64,000 nt of DNA from Kutzneria chonburiensis (GCF_028622115.1 NZ_CP097263.1:9249501-9313500); one strand, 5' to 3'; shown: positions 28,056-36,517, counted from the first letter of the stretch. Notes: a model not told the origin generated them from the sequence alone. Numbers and translations: made by a program.

Positions 28056-28481
28056 TCAGCCCAGGTCGTAGGGCATCAGGGTGGTGAGCGCGTCGTCGAC
28101 GCTGACCCAGCTGCCCTCGGTGCCCGGCAGGACCAGGTCGTAGGTGCGGTCGAGGAAGTCGGCCAGCTCCTGCGCGGACGCCTCGAACATGGCCAGGCCG
28201 GCCGGCGAGCTGACCACCAGCACGACGAGCTCGATGTCGTCGACCGCGGGGCGGATCCGGACGTCGCCCGAGCCGGCTTCGGCGATCAGACCGTCGGCCA
28301 GCAGGTCGCGGGCGAAGCACCACTCCACCCAGCCCGACGGGCCGGAGCGGAAGGCGGCTGTCACGGCGTACGGGTCACGGGTGTCGTAGCGAAGTTCGAC
28401 CTCGACCGGGACCGACGGTGCGTCGGGCACCAGCAGGTCCAGCACCGCCATCGAGCGGAGCGTCATGTGGTCGTTACGCAT
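28056..28481 (-). CDS. ssgB: SsgA/SsgB-family sporulation and cell-division regulator
   Basis: A 141-residue SALP protein (MRNDHMTLRS..., VELRYDTRDPYAV, SGWVEWCFARDLL, ADFLDRTYDLV). The VPVEVELRYDTRDPYAV block is the SsgB hallmark. SsgB positions FtsZ for sporulation septa and is restricted to morphologically complex actinomycetes, so it is the best taxonomic marker in the window. ATG 28481 has GAGGGGTGA upstream; a longer in-frame GTG start lacks a site. Monocistronic. Confidence 0.93.
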   Translation of the reverse strand: MRNDHMTLRSMAVLDLLVPDAPSVPVEVELRYDTRDPYAVTAAFRSGPSGWVEWCFARDLLADGLIAEAGSGDVRIRPAVDDIELVVLVVSSPAGLAMFEASAQELADFLDRTYDLVLPGTEGSWVSVDDALTTLMPYDLG

Positions 28482-28717
28482 CGTGTTCACCCCTCGGCTT
28501 CCCGACACTCGTCCTGAGTCAACAGTGGCGGAGTCCTCTGGAGAACTTGTCCACGTTCACTCAATGTCGCCCCCAGGCGGAGTTGCCCGCTCAATCTGTC
28601 ACTCATCCGGGTGGCGGTCCAGCGGTTTCGTCATTCACCGTACGAAAGTGTGGGGATATGACCTGAAAAGGGGAACGGTCTTGCCCCTGTTGTGACCACT
28701 TTCCAACGTGATGATCG

Positions 28718-29115
28718 CTACACCCGCGCGCCCTCCGGGTCCGCGACATCCCGGCCTGGGTGTCGCCGACCGTGCAGCACGCGCCGCTGCACCGCCACTT
28801 CCTCCGTGCTCAGCCAGCCGAGCACGGCCCGTCCGATCAGTTCCAGTTCGAGCAGGAAGACCACCTGGCCTGGCGACTCTTCTCTGTCAGCTCGGGATAC
28901 GCACGCGACGGTCGCTCGGATCAGGTGGCCGTGCGATCGGTTCGAGTTGCTCCATCCGGTCCAGGGCGGAAGTCAAGGTCGTCTCGGCCGACCGTCTTGC
29001 CCTGGATCAGCGGTGTTAGCGCCAACGGCCTCAGGGCACCTCGACCGTAGGGCTGTCTGAATCTCGCCGCGCCAGTCCGCCGGCCGCATCCGCGATGGCG
29101 CGAGCGTGGCGTCAC
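28718..29115 (-). pseudogene. Decayed MarR-family regulator
   Basis: Read on the minus strand with frame changes, the pieces line up with a MarR winged helix: GALRPLALTPLIQG, then TTLTSALDRMEQLEPIARPPDPSDRRVRIP (wing signature PDPSDRR), then LTEKSRQ, then LLELELIGRAVLGWLSTEEVAVQRRVLHG as the C-terminal dimer helix, ending at TAG 28718-28720. At least two one-base shifts separate the pieces, one of them a missing base near CCCGAG. No continuous frame exists. It may once have controlled the MFS exporter (inference). Exact ends are uncertain. Confidence 0.65.
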
Positions 29116-29266
29116 ACCTTCTCTTAGGGGCTTACGCCGTCTAATTGGGCCGTCCAGCGGTGTCGGTCTTCACGACACGCCGGTATAGGACGGTCCCCTC
29201 GTTCCCGGTCGTCCGCTGCCAGACTTGCCCGAGTTGCCTGGTCCGGCTGGTGGGAGGACGCAAGCG

Positions 29267-31135
29267 ATGGGCGAACCGCTCGGAGACGTACTCGATCGAG
29301 CAGCCAGGTTGAGTGCCTCCGGCCGGCGTCGCAAAGCGGTTGCCCTGCTGCGCAGCACCGCCGACTCCCATCCCGACAGCTCAGAGGTCTGGTGCCGGCT
29401 GGCCGCCGCGCTGCTGGATCGTGGCGACGCGGCCGCTGCCCTGATCGCCGTGCGTCGGGCGATGCCGCTCGGTGGGGACAGGGCGTGGGCACACCGTCTC
29501 GCCAGCAAGGCCTTGAGCCGCCTCGGCCGTCACGAGGAGGCCGTCGCCGCCGCTCGGCAGGCTGTCCGCGCCGCGCCCTCCGACTGGCGTTGCCGCATCG
29601 CCCTCGCCGAGGTGTTCGGTGCAGCCGGCAGTTGGCCCGACGCCGTCGATGCCGCTGCGCAGGCCGTCCGCTACCAGCCCGACCACGTCCGGCCGTACCT
29701 CATCTTGGGCGATGCCGCCCGCCGGACCGGCGACCTCGCCACCGCCGAGCGCGCTTACCGCACCGCCTTGCGTCGCAAACCGGGCGACCCTCGCGTTCGC
29801 GCCGAACTCACCCGTCTCCGCCAGGCCAGCTCCCGTGACGCCGACCTCCCTGGCCCGCGTCGACCCCGCTCCGGTCTCGACAACTTCGCCGAAAACGAGA
29901 AGTTTGCAAAAATCCAGGAGTTCGCAACTCTCGAGGATGTCGACCAACCCTCGGGTTTCGACCAGCTTCCCGCAGGAGGCCGTCCCTCCCGACCGTGGAC
30001 GGCCTCCTCCGGCTGGTCAGATGACTGGCAGCCCCGCAGCTCCGCCCACGACCCCAACCACCGCGCCGCCGCCCATCCCGACAACCGTGCCAGCGGCAAC
30101 CGTTCCCTGCTCAACCGTCTCATGGGCAACCATTCCGCCGGGGACCTTCCCACGCTCAACTATCCCGACAGCACCCCGTTCCCCGACGACCACCCGGCCG
30201 TCGCCCACCCCGCGCCCGGTCGACCTTCTGTAGTTCGCCAAAACCGAGCATTTCGCAAATCTTCTGCACTCGGTCGAACTCCTGCCGACGACCGCGCGCC
30301 AGATGATGGCTGGCCATCCCCCGGCCGTTGGACACTCGGCCGCCCGGCAACCGACCCGCCCGCCCCTAACCGCGCGAAGCCCAGCCACTCGTCGCGCCCC
30401 GACCGTTCGTCGGCGGTCGGCCGAGCTTCAGAGGGTGGCCGCTCGTCGGGAATCGGTTGGTCTGCCGCTGACGGTGTGGCGGTCGGAAACTCGTCGCGAC
30501 TCGACAGCTCCTCTGCGGTTGGTCGTTCGCCGGTGGGTGGTCGGTCGTCGGGAACTGGTTGGTCTGCCGCTGACGGCGTGGAGTCCGGCCAACTGTCGCG
30601 AGCTGGCCGTCCTTCGGCGGTCGGTCGAACGCCAGAGGTCGCTCGGTTGCCACGGACCAAGTGGTCTGCCGCTGACAATGTGCAGGCCGGCCACTCGTCG
30701 CGAGCCGGCCGATCTCCGGCAGGCGGCCGACCTTCAGAGGTCGGTCGGTCGCCGGTGGCGGAGAAGCTGGCGTGGCGCGTGGTCCGTCAGCTGTCCGTGG
30801 CCGTGGCGATCGCCGGCATGTTCCTGATGGTCGCCGGCCTGCCGAAGCCCACTCCGGTGTTGGCGTGGCTCGGTTTCGCCATCCCGTGTGTGGTCCTGGT
30901 GCTGGCCGTCGTCGAGGTGTTCCGGGTGCCGTCCGGGCTTCGGTTCGCCGTGCTGACCATGCCGCTGCGCCGCCCGGTGATCGCCCTGGCGTGGGTGCTG
31001 CTGGCATTGGCCAACGCCCTCGTGCTGCTCTGGGCCATGCTCGACCGCGTCAACGCCGGCACGATGGAGCCGCTGATCTTCGCCCTGGTCTGCGCGGTCT
31101 GCGCCGGCGCGGTGTCCCTGGTCAACGAGGCGTAG
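29267..31135 (+). CDS. TPR protein with repeat-rich linker and C-terminal membrane domain
   Basis: A 622-residue protein from ATG 29267 (GGGAGG upstream). Residues 1-190 are about five TPR-like helical pairs (AVALLRSTADSHPDSSEVW, AVAAARQAVRAAPSDW, DAVDAAAQAVRYQPDH, AERAYRTALRRKPGDP). Residues 195-500 are a low-complexity, Pro/Ser/Arg-rich linker that includes two AT-rich elements and 34-residue tandem repeats. Residues 510-615 hold three to four membrane helices. Similar actinobacterial proteins exist with a short linker; the inflated linker is the oddity. Function unknown, probably a membrane-tethered scaffold. Confidence 0.78.
   Translation: MGEPLGDVLDRAARLSASGRRRKAVALLRSTADSHPDSSEVWCRLAAALLDRGDAAAALIAVRRAMPLGGDRAWAHRLASKALSRLGRHEEAVAAARQAVRAAPSDWRCRIALAEVFGAAGSWPDAVDAAAQAVRYQPDHVRPYLILGDAARRTGDLATAERAYRTALRRKPGDPRVRAELTRLRQASSRDADLPGPRRPRSGLDNFAENEKFAKIQEFATLEDVDQPSGFDQLPAGGRPSRPWTASSGWSDDWQPRSSAHDPNHRAAAHPDNRASGNRSLLNRLMGNHSAGDLPTLNYPDSTPFPDDHPAVAHPAPGRPSVVRQNRAFRKSSALGRTPADDRAPDDGWPSPGRWTLGRPATDPPAPNRAKPSHSSRPDRSSAVGRASEGGRSSGIGWSAADGVAVGNSSRLDSSSAVGRSPVGGRSSGTGWSAADGVESGQLSRAGRPSAVGRTPEVARLPRTKWSAADNVQAGHSSRAGRSPAGGRPSEVGRSPVAEKLAWRVVRQLSVAVAIAGMFLMVAGLPKPTPVLAWLGFAIPCVVLVLAVVEVFRVPSGLRFAVLTMPLRRPVIALAWVLLALANALVLLWAMLDRVNAGTMEPLIFALVCAVCAGAVSLVNEA
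29881..29940 (+). repeat. AT-rich dispersed element, copy C
   Basis: It contains AACGAGAAGTTTGCAAAAAT, followed by CCAGGAGTTCGCAACTCTCGAG; in frame within the TPR protein linker it reads ENEKFAKIQEFATLED. Its core matches the reverse complement of copy B. Confidence 0.65.
30221..30284 (+). repeat. AT-rich dispersed element, copy F
   Basis: TAGTTCGCCAAAACCGAG then CATTTCGCAAATCTTCTGC then ACTCGGTCGAACTCCTG. It aligns with copy B over the CGCAAA-CTTCT part and is in the linker of the TPR protein. Confidence 0.55.
30389..30763. repeat. 102-bp tandem repeat, about 3.7 units, in the TPR protein
   Basis: Units start at 30389, 30491 and 30593 with a partial one at 30695. Each opens with TCGTCGCG (CTGTCGCG in the third) and contains GTGGTCTGCCGCTGAC or GGTTGGTCTGCCGCTGAC. 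The in-frame length keeps the protein open and gives 34-residue repeats containing WSAADG. Confidence 0.9.
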
Positions 31136-31232
31136 CCGCGCCCGGACAAGCGCGGGACAAGCGGCACGTCAGCCGCCGCGGGCAGCATTCCGGTGTGACT
31201 GATCGATGGTCATCCGCGCCGGAGGTGCGCTC

Positions 31233-32624
31233 GTGAGCGGCTTGGGTCTCGACCCCGTCGCCGAGACCGTCTACCTGACGGCACTGACGCGCGTCCGATG
31301 GCGGCTCGCCGACCTCGCTCGCCACGTCGACGTCGCCAGCCGGCCCGACGATCGCCCCCACACCAACAGCGCTCCCGGCGACGGCGTCGACCGGCTCTGC
31401 CCCGACGGTCCCACTGTTGCCGGGCAGCCTCGCCCAGACGCCCGCTCCGCCGAGGCCGCCGACCAAGTCCGCTTAGACGACGGTGCTGGTGCTCCCGGCG
31501 ATTCCCGGTCGGACCGTTGTCTGCCGGCTTCCGCTGATCAGGTCTGCCCCAGTGATCGTGCTGGTGTGCTCGGCCGCTCCCGGCCGGACGGCTGTCTGCT
31601 GCCTTCCAGTGGCCAGGCGCGGTCCGGTGGCCGCGTGGTTGCGGGTGCCGAGCAGCTCGGCTCTGGTGGTGCGGGCGAGCAGTCTCGCCCAGACGGCTGG
31701 TCTGGAGAGGCCGCCGAGCTGGTCCGCGCCGACGAAGCTGCTGCTCGGCGGCGATCTCGACCGGACGGCCGTCTGCTCGCGTCCGCTGATCGGGCTCGCT
31801 TCGACGACCGGTTCGTCGCGGCCGTCGACCGGCTCCGCACCGACGGTCTGCTTGTGGCATCCGCCGAGGAAAGTGGCGCGGTCCGTGCCGTCGATCCGGC
31901 CCTCGGGCTGCCGGCGCTGGCCGCGAGTCGGGTGTGGGGTCTGAGCGCCGGCGACTCGCGGCCGCAGGCCCTGGCGATCGCCCAGGTCATCGCCCGCCAC
32001 GAGCCGTCAGCGGCCGATCGCCTTCACGGGCTGGACGAGATGAACTCGTTCGCCGAACATCTCGTCGCCAATGCCCGTCGCGAGGTCGTGATCCTCAGCG
32101 GACAGCACCGGACCGGCTCGTTCGAGTTCGCGGTGCCGGTCGCCGAGGCCGTGCTGCGTCGCGGTGCCGAATTTCGACTTCTATGGCGCAGCGAACTGAT
32201 TCGCACGCCCACCGTTGCCGCGCACGCCACCTGGCTGCGCTCCCGTGGTGCCGCGCCCCGCATCGTCCAAACGTTGCCGACGAGCATGCTGCTGGTGGAT
32301 CGGTCCGTCGCCGTGGTCATCACCGGCGATGATGCCGTGGTCAACCGCGCCGCCTCAGCGGTCGCACCGCTCTGCATGCTCGCCGACCAGCTCTGGGCCA
32401 ACAGCAGTCCGGGTCCCCGCCGTCAGCACACGGCCGACCAGACGCCGCGCCACCACAAGGTCCTCCGCCTGCTGGCCGACGGACTGACCGACGACGCCAT
32501 CGCCCGCCAAGTCGGCGTCAGCGTCCGCACGGTTCGCAACGACATGGCCGCGGCCATGCTCAGCCTCGACGCCCGCAGTCGCTTTCAAGCCGGCGTCCGC
32601 GCCGCCCAACTCGGTCTGCTCTGA
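31233..32624 (+). CDS. LuxR-family regulator with TrmB-like start, PLD-like sensor and repeat-inflated linker
   Basis: A 463-residue protein. GTG 31233 is set by GGAGG at 31221-31225; an ATG at 31206 lacks a site. Residues 1-30 (LGLDPVAETVYLTALTRVRWRLADLARH) match the degenerate winged helix at the start of TrmB/LuxR hybrids. A PLD-like sensor region follows at about 265-390 (SFAEHLVANARREVVILSG, TSMLLVDRSVAVV), then an HTH LuxR domain (LRLLADGLTDDAIARQVGVSVRTVRNDM). Between wing and sensor lie about 190 residues of imperfect repeats that ordinary members lack (they are near 320 residues). It starts 97 bp downstream of the TPR membrane protein on the same strand. Confidence 0.85.
   Translation: MSGLGLDPVAETVYLTALTRVRWRLADLARHVDVASRPDDRPHTNSAPGDGVDRLCPDGPTVAGQPRPDARSAEAADQVRLDDGAGAPGDSRSDRCLPASADQVCPSDRAGVLGRSRPDGCLLPSSGQARSGGRVVAGAEQLGSGGAGEQSRPDGWSGEAAELVRADEAAARRRSRPDGRLLASADRARFDDRFVAAVDRLRTDGLLVASAEESGAVRAVDPALGLPALAASRVWGLSAGDSRPQALAIAQVIARHEPSAADRLHGLDEMNSFAEHLVANARREVVILSGQHRTGSFEFAVPVAEAVLRRGAEFRLLWRSELIRTPTVAAHATWLRSRGAAPRIVQTLPTSMLLVDRSVAVVITGDDAVVNRAASAVAPLCMLADQLWANSSPGPRRQHTADQTPRHHKVLRLLADGLTDDAIARQVGVSVRTVRNDMAAAMLSLDARSRFQAGVRAAQLGLL
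31430..31865. repeat. Imperfect ~42-bp motif repeated six times in the LuxR gene
   Basis: CGGCCGGACGGCTGTCTGCT and variants recur at spacings of about 60-90 bp, each followed by a CCGCTGATCAG/CCGCCGAGCTG-like end. They give SRPDG-type peptide repeats and keep the frame open. Confidence 0.65.
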
Positions 32625-32714
32625 AAAACAGCGGTCAGCAGCGCTCTGCGCCGAACGGGAAGGTCGCGCGGCGCAGCCACCGTTCACCGTCGGAGTGGAC
32701 GAGCCACGCCTCGG

Positions 32715-33152
32715 TCAGCCGTTCATACACGGGGAGTTTTGCAAAAGCTCGTTTTTGACGAACTCCTCGACTTCGTCGGAGACGTCTGTTGTGACGGTCA
32801 GGTGCGGCTGGACATCGTCGCCGAACTCGCCGCCGTAGGGCTGATGGGCCGGCCAGCGCGCGGCGATCCGACGGGTGAGCACGCGGAACGGCTCCTCCGG
32901 TTCGGGCCGCAGATACAGCACCGTTGGAAAGCGACGGAACTCGGCCAACCGGACGTCGATCGGCGCGGTTTCGGCGAAGATCGCGGCCAGGGCCAGCCCG
33001 TCCTCGTCGGTCAACAGATCCATCGGCACCCACGGGTACAGCACCGTCACGTGAGCCTCGACCGCCCGCGGCGGAACGCCCGGTCGATCTAGGAGCGGCT
33101 CCACGGCCAGTACGGGGATGATCACGCCGGTGACGCCGACAGGCAAGGTCAT
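32715..33152 (-). CDS. 2'-5' RNA ligase/phosphodiesterase family protein, frameshifted near its 3' end
   Basis: A 145-residue reading from ATG 33152 with the two HxT motifs of the 2H phosphoesterase fold (AHVTVLYPW and PHLTVTTD). It ends early at 32715. In the other frame the sequence continues with the expected family ending (VYERLTEAWLVHSDG...WLRRATFPFG) and stops at 32635. Adding one base to the T5 run at 32752-32756 joins the two into a normal 172-residue protein. So it is either recently broken or carries a sequence error. The break lies inside an AT-rich element copy. Divergent from the TTC38-like gene with only 18 bp between. Confidence 0.8.
   Translation of the reverse strand: MTLPVGVTGVIIPVLAVEPLLDRPGVPPRAVEAHVTVLYPWVPMDLLTDEDGLALAAIFAETAPIDVRLAEFRRFPTVLYLRPEPEEPFRVLTRRIAARWPAHQPYGGEFGDDVQPHLTVTTDVSDEVEEFVKNELLQNSPCMNG
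32729..32780 (+). repeat. AT-rich dispersed element, copy D
   Basis: GAGTTTTGCAAAAGCTCG then TTTTTGACGAACTCCTCGACTTCG. It coincides with the frameshift of the RNA-ligase-like gene. Here the match could be partly natural coding, because FAKLP fits the protein family. Confidence 0.5.
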
Positions 33153-33170
33153 GGCCGTATTGTCGGAGGA

Positions 33171-34496
33171 ATGCGCCAGGATCAGCACGGAATTTCGGTG
33201 CACGCGGCCACCGCCGCCGCGGTCGAGGAACTGGACGGAGCCGTCGACTCGCTGCTGCACTTCCGCCTGGACGTGGGCGAACGGTCCGAGCGCGCGGTCA
33301 CCGAGGACCCGCTGCAGCCGACGGCCAACGCGATGCGTGTGTACCTGGCTGTGCTGAGCACCGATCCCCAGTACGTGCCGCCGATCGCGGCGAAGTTCGC
33401 CGAGTTCCGGCAACGCGTGAGCGACCTCACCGACGGCGAACGCCGTCACGTCGAGGCCGCGGCCAAGCTGCTCGACGGCGATCTCCACGCCGCGGGCGCA
33501 CTGCTCGCCGATCTCGTGGCCGAGCAGCCCCGCGACGCCCTGGCCCTGGCCGTCGGCCACCAGATCGACTTCCTCACCGGGAACGCGACCTCGTTGCGCG
33601 ACCGCATCGGCGGGGCCCTGCCCGCCTGGAACACGGCCGACCCGCATTACGCCAACCTGCTCGGCATGTACGCCTTCGGCCTGGAGGAATGCGGCCACTG
33701 GGAGCTGGCCGAGCAGACGGGCCTGCGCTCGATGGAGCTCGACGCGGCCGATGTCTGGAGCATCCACGCCGTCGGCCACACCCACGAGATGCGTGCCACC
33801 TACGACGACGGCATCGCCATGCTGGACCGCCGCCGCGCCAACTGGGACCAGGGCAATCTGCTCCGCGTGCACATCTGGTGGCACTACTGCCTGTTCCTGC
33901 TGGAAGCCGGCCGCTACCGCGAGGCGCTCGACCTCTACGACGAGCGGCTCGCCCCGACCGACGAGTCGACGATCACCGAGGCCGTCAACGCCGCCAGCCT
34001 GATGTGGCGACTGCACCTGCTCGGCGAGAACGTCGGCGATCGCTGGGCCAAGCTGGCCGCGACCTGGCCGCCGCGCATGACGATCCCGTTCAACGCCTTC
34101 AACGACATGCATGCCGTCATGTCGTACGTCGGTGCCGGCGAGGACAATCTTGCCGCGGATCTCGTTGCCGACCGTCGCCGCTACGTCGCCGAAGCCGGGC
34201 CCGCGACCAACATCGCCACGACCGCCCGCGTCGGACTGCCCATTTGTGAAGGATTGCTCGCGTTCGGCCGCGGCCGCTACGAGGAGGCCGTCGACCTGCT
34301 GTGGCCCATCCGCCGCCACGTGCACGAGTTCGGCGGCAGCCATGCCCAGCGGGACGTCATGCAGCGCACGCTCGTCGAGGCCGCCATTCGCGCGGGCCGC
34401 ACCGCGCAGGCCCGGACGCTGGTCGGGGAGCGGATCAGCGTGCGACCCGACTCCCCGTACAACCAGCTCAAGATGCGTCAGCTGACCGGTTCCTGA
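33171..34496 (+). CDS. TTC38-type tetratricopeptide repeat protein
   Basis: A 441-residue all-helical protein. The block VGHTHEMRATYDDGIAMLDRRRANW...HIWWHYCLFLLEAGRY is the TTC38 signature, with HxxE and WHxxLF conserved pairs. Bacterial members are of unknown function. GGAGGA lies directly against ATG 33171, unusually close, so a downstream start cannot be ruled out. The last 29 bp overlap the convergent cupin gene. Confidence 0.88.
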   Translation: MRQDQHGISVHAATAAAVEELDGAVDSLLHFRLDVGERSERAVTEDPLQPTANAMRVYLAVLSTDPQYVPPIAAKFAEFRQRVSDLTDGERRHVEAAAKLLDGDLHAAGALLADLVAEQPRDALALAVGHQIDFLTGNATSLRDRIGGALPAWNTADPHYANLLGMYAFGLEECGHWELAEQTGLRSMELDAADVWSIHAVGHTHEMRATYDDGIAMLDRRRANWDQGNLLRVHIWWHYCLFLLEAGRYREALDLYDERLAPTDESTITEAVNAASLMWRLHLLGENVGDRWAKLAATWPPRMTIPFNAFNDMHAVMSYVGAGEDNLAADLVADRRRYVAEAGPATNIATTARVGLPICEGLLAFGRGRYEEAVDLLWPIRRHVHEFGGSHAQRDVMQRTLVEAAIRAGRTAQARTLVGERISVRPDSPYNQLKMRQLTGS

Positions 34497-34812
34497 TCTC
34501 CAACATCGTGCAGCCGTCCACCGTCCGATACGGACCGTGCGGCATCCCCGGCGGCCGCGAGGCGAAGTGCCCCGCCCGGAAAGTCCGGTCCAGCGTGATG
34601 TCGTGCAGCGACCCTTCGAGCAACAGCACCTCCTCGAAGTAGTCGTGCCGGATCACGCCCGATGTCTCCGTGCCGGGCGCCCACCTCGCGAGCCTGGTGC
34701 CCACGTCGCCGTCGTCCTCCCGGCTGAGAACCCGCTCGCTGACTCCCGGCGCTAGTGGATCCGGCCGCCACGGCACGGTCTCCACGTCGAAGAACTCCAG
34801 CTCGTCCTTCAT
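34468..34812 (-). CDS. Cupin-domain protein
   Basis: A 114-residue single cupin barrel starting at ATG 34812 (GGAGG 5 bp upstream). The two cupin motifs are weak: IRHDYFEEVLLLEGSLHD and GHFASRPPGMPHGPYRT. Metal-binding His and Glu are plausible. Resembles acetylacetone-cleaving-enzyme-like cupins. No operon partner. Confidence 0.75.
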   Translation of the reverse strand: MKDELEFFDVETVPWRPDPLAPGVSERVLSREDDGDVGTRLARWAPGTETSGVIRHDYFEEVLLLEGSLHDITLDRTFRAGHFASRPPGMPHGPYRTVDGCTMLEIRNRSADAS

Positions 34813-34867
34813 CCCGACCTCCAAAATCGGTTGCCGGCGGTGGCGTCACGAGATCAGGCTGCCACCC

Positions 34868-35353
34868 GTGCCGATCCGAATCCTGCACGCCGACGACGCC
34901 GCCCGCTGTGACGAGATCATCGCCGCACTGCCGTACTTCTTCGGCATCCAGGCCGGCGTCGATGCCTGTGCCGAGGCCGTCCGCACCCATCGAGGCTGGG
35001 TCGCCGAGGTTGACGGTGTCGTCGCCGGCTTCCTCACGGTCGAACAGCTCATCAACCCGGAAATTTCCTGGCTGGCGGTGCACCCGGAACATCGTCACCA
35101 CGGCATTGGCAAGGCCCTCGTCGCCGCTGCTGTCGATGTTCTGGCCAGTGAAGGTCACACGCTGCTCACCGTGCTCACGCTCGGGCCCTCGGTCGTCGAA
35201 CAGCCGACCGACAACTACTCCGGCACGCGCCGCTTCTACCGCTCGGTCGGCTTCGAGGCCGTCCGGGAGCTCGATCTCGTCGGCTGGGAGCAGGCCGCCC
35301 TGCTGTTGGTCCGTCGACTGGACCGACACTCGTCCACTGTGGTCAATAGTTGA
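34868..35353 (+). CDS. GNAT-family N-acetyltransferase
   Basis: A 161-residue GNAT with a clear acetyl-CoA motif (WLAVHPEHRHHGIGKALVAAA, R/QxxGxG/A as HHGIGK) and ending GTRRFYRSVGF...VGWEQAALLL. GTG 34868 begins PIRILHADDAARCDEI; the ribosome site is weak. It ends inside the base of the large AT-rich hairpin at 35350. Substrate unknown. Confidence 0.83.
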   Translation: MPIRILHADDAARCDEIIAALPYFFGIQAGVDACAEAVRTHRGWVAEVDGVVAGFLTVEQLINPEISWLAVHPEHRHHGIGKALVAAAVDVLASEGHTLLTVLTLGPSVVEQPTDNYSGTRRFYRSVGFEAVRELDLVGWEQAALLLVRRLDRHSSTVVNS

Positions 35354-35404
35354 TTGTGTTGATCCATGTTGACAAGTCTCGTCAACATGGATCAACACAA
35401 TCAA
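35350..35404. repeat. Perfect 24-bp AT-rich inverted repeat with 7-nt loop
   Basis: Arms 35350-35373 and 35381-35404 are exact complements around AAGTCTC. They contain TTGATCCATGTTGAC and are far richer in A/T than the surroundings. The hairpin lies between the convergent GNAT and DAHP synthase genes, so it could terminate both, but it lacks the GC-rich stem and T tail of the other terminators here. Confidence 0.85.
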
Positions 35405-35413
35405 TGTCGGTCG

Positions 35414-36517
35414 CTAGACCGTCACACCCGAGGAAACTTGCGAAACAGTCGAGATTGACCGACTCGCCCGCCGCTGACCGACAGCCTCGGCGAGAGAACG
35501 CAGCACGGATTCCGTCACATCCCAGCCCATACAGGCATCGGTGACGCTCTGGCCGTACGTCAACTCCTCGGCATGGCCCAGCCCCAGCTCCTGCCGTCCC
35601 GGCTCGAGGAAGCTTTCCAGCATGAGACCGACGACCTCGGTCTCGCCGCCGGCGATCCGGGCGGCGATGTCCGCCGCGACCAGGGGCTGGCGCAGGTGGT
35701 CCTTGCCGCTGTTGCCGTGGCTGCCGTCGATGATCACCCGAGTCGGCAGCCCGGACTTGGCCAGCCGGTCCACGGTGTGCTCGACATTGGCCCGGTCGTA
35801 GTTCGGACCGGCGCTGCTGCCGCGCAGGATGACGTGGCAGTCGGGGTTGCCGGCGGTGGAGAAGATCGCCGCAAGACCGTCGTCGGTGATGCCGGGGAAC
35901 ACGTGGCTGGACGCGGCGGCCTTGACCGCGTCGACGGCCGCTTGCACGTCGCCCTCGGTGGAGTTCTTGATTCCGATCGGCATGGACAGGCCGCTGCACA
36001 GCTGCCGGTGCACCTGGCTCTGCGCGGTGCGCGCGCCGATGGATCCCCAGGTCACGGTGTCGGCGATGTACTGCGGCGTGATCGGGTCCAGGAACTCGCA
36101 GCCGACCGGGAGTCCCAGGTCGAGAATGTCCAGCAGTAGCCGCCGGGCGATGCGCAGCCCGTGGTTCACGTCGTACGAGCCGTCCAGCCGCGGGTCGTTG
36201 ATCAGGCCCTTCCAGCCGAGCGTGGTGCGCGGCTTCTCGAAGTACACCCGCATCACGACGCACAGCTCGTCGGAGAGCTCGGCGGTCAGTGCGGCCAGCC
36301 TCCGCGCGTAGTCGAGGCCGGCCACGGGATCGTGCACCGAGCACGGCCCGACTACGACGAGTAGCCGGTCGTCGGCACCGTTGAGCACGTTGGTCACCGC
36401 GGTCCGGCTCTGCACGACCACGGCCTCGGCGGCGTCGGTGAGCGGGGCCTCGTCACGCAGCAGCGCGGGCGAGACCATCGGCCGCGAGCTGACGATGCGC
36501 TGGTTGTGGGTGGACAT
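35414..36517 (-). CDS. aroG: 3-deoxy-7-phosphoheptulonate (DAHP) synthase, class I
   Basis: A 367-residue AroG/F/H-type enzyme from ATG 36517 (GGAGAGGAA upstream). Landmarks are VVVGPCSVHDP, VYFEKPRTTLGWKG, GCEFLDPITPQY, IGIKNSTEG, IIDGSHGNSGK and VTDACMGW. It joins PEP and erythrose 4-phosphate, the first step of aromatic synthesis. Most actinobacteria use the class II enzyme, so a class I copy may serve specialised metabolism. The last 15 or so residues after QRRASR are extra and come from an AT-rich element. Expression is very likely controlled by the leader peptide and terminator upstream. Confidence 0.95.
   Translation of the reverse strand: MSTHNQRIVSSRPMVSPALLRDEAPLTDAAEAVVVQSRTAVTNVLNGADDRLLVVVGPCSVHDPVAGLDYARRLAALTAELSDELCVVMRVYFEKPRTTLGWKGLINDPRLDGSYDVNHGLRIARRLLLDILDLGLPVGCEFLDPITPQYIADTVTWGSIGARTAQSQVHRQLCSGLSMPIGIKNSTEGDVQAAVDAVKAAASSHVFPGITDDGLAAIFSTAGNPDCHVILRGSSAGPNYDRANVEHTVDRLAKSGLPTRVIIDGSHGNSGKDHLRQPLVAADIAARIAGGETEVVGLMLESFLEPGRQELGLGHAEELTYGQSVTDACMGWDVTESVLRSLAEAVGQRRASRSISTVSQVSSGVTV
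35427..35460 (-). repeat. AT-rich dispersed element, copy I
   Basis: On the minus strand GGTCAATCTCGACTGTTTCG then CAAGTTTCCTCGG, at the extreme 3' end of the DAHP synthase gene. The match to the family core is weaker than in copies A-E. Confidence 0.45.
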
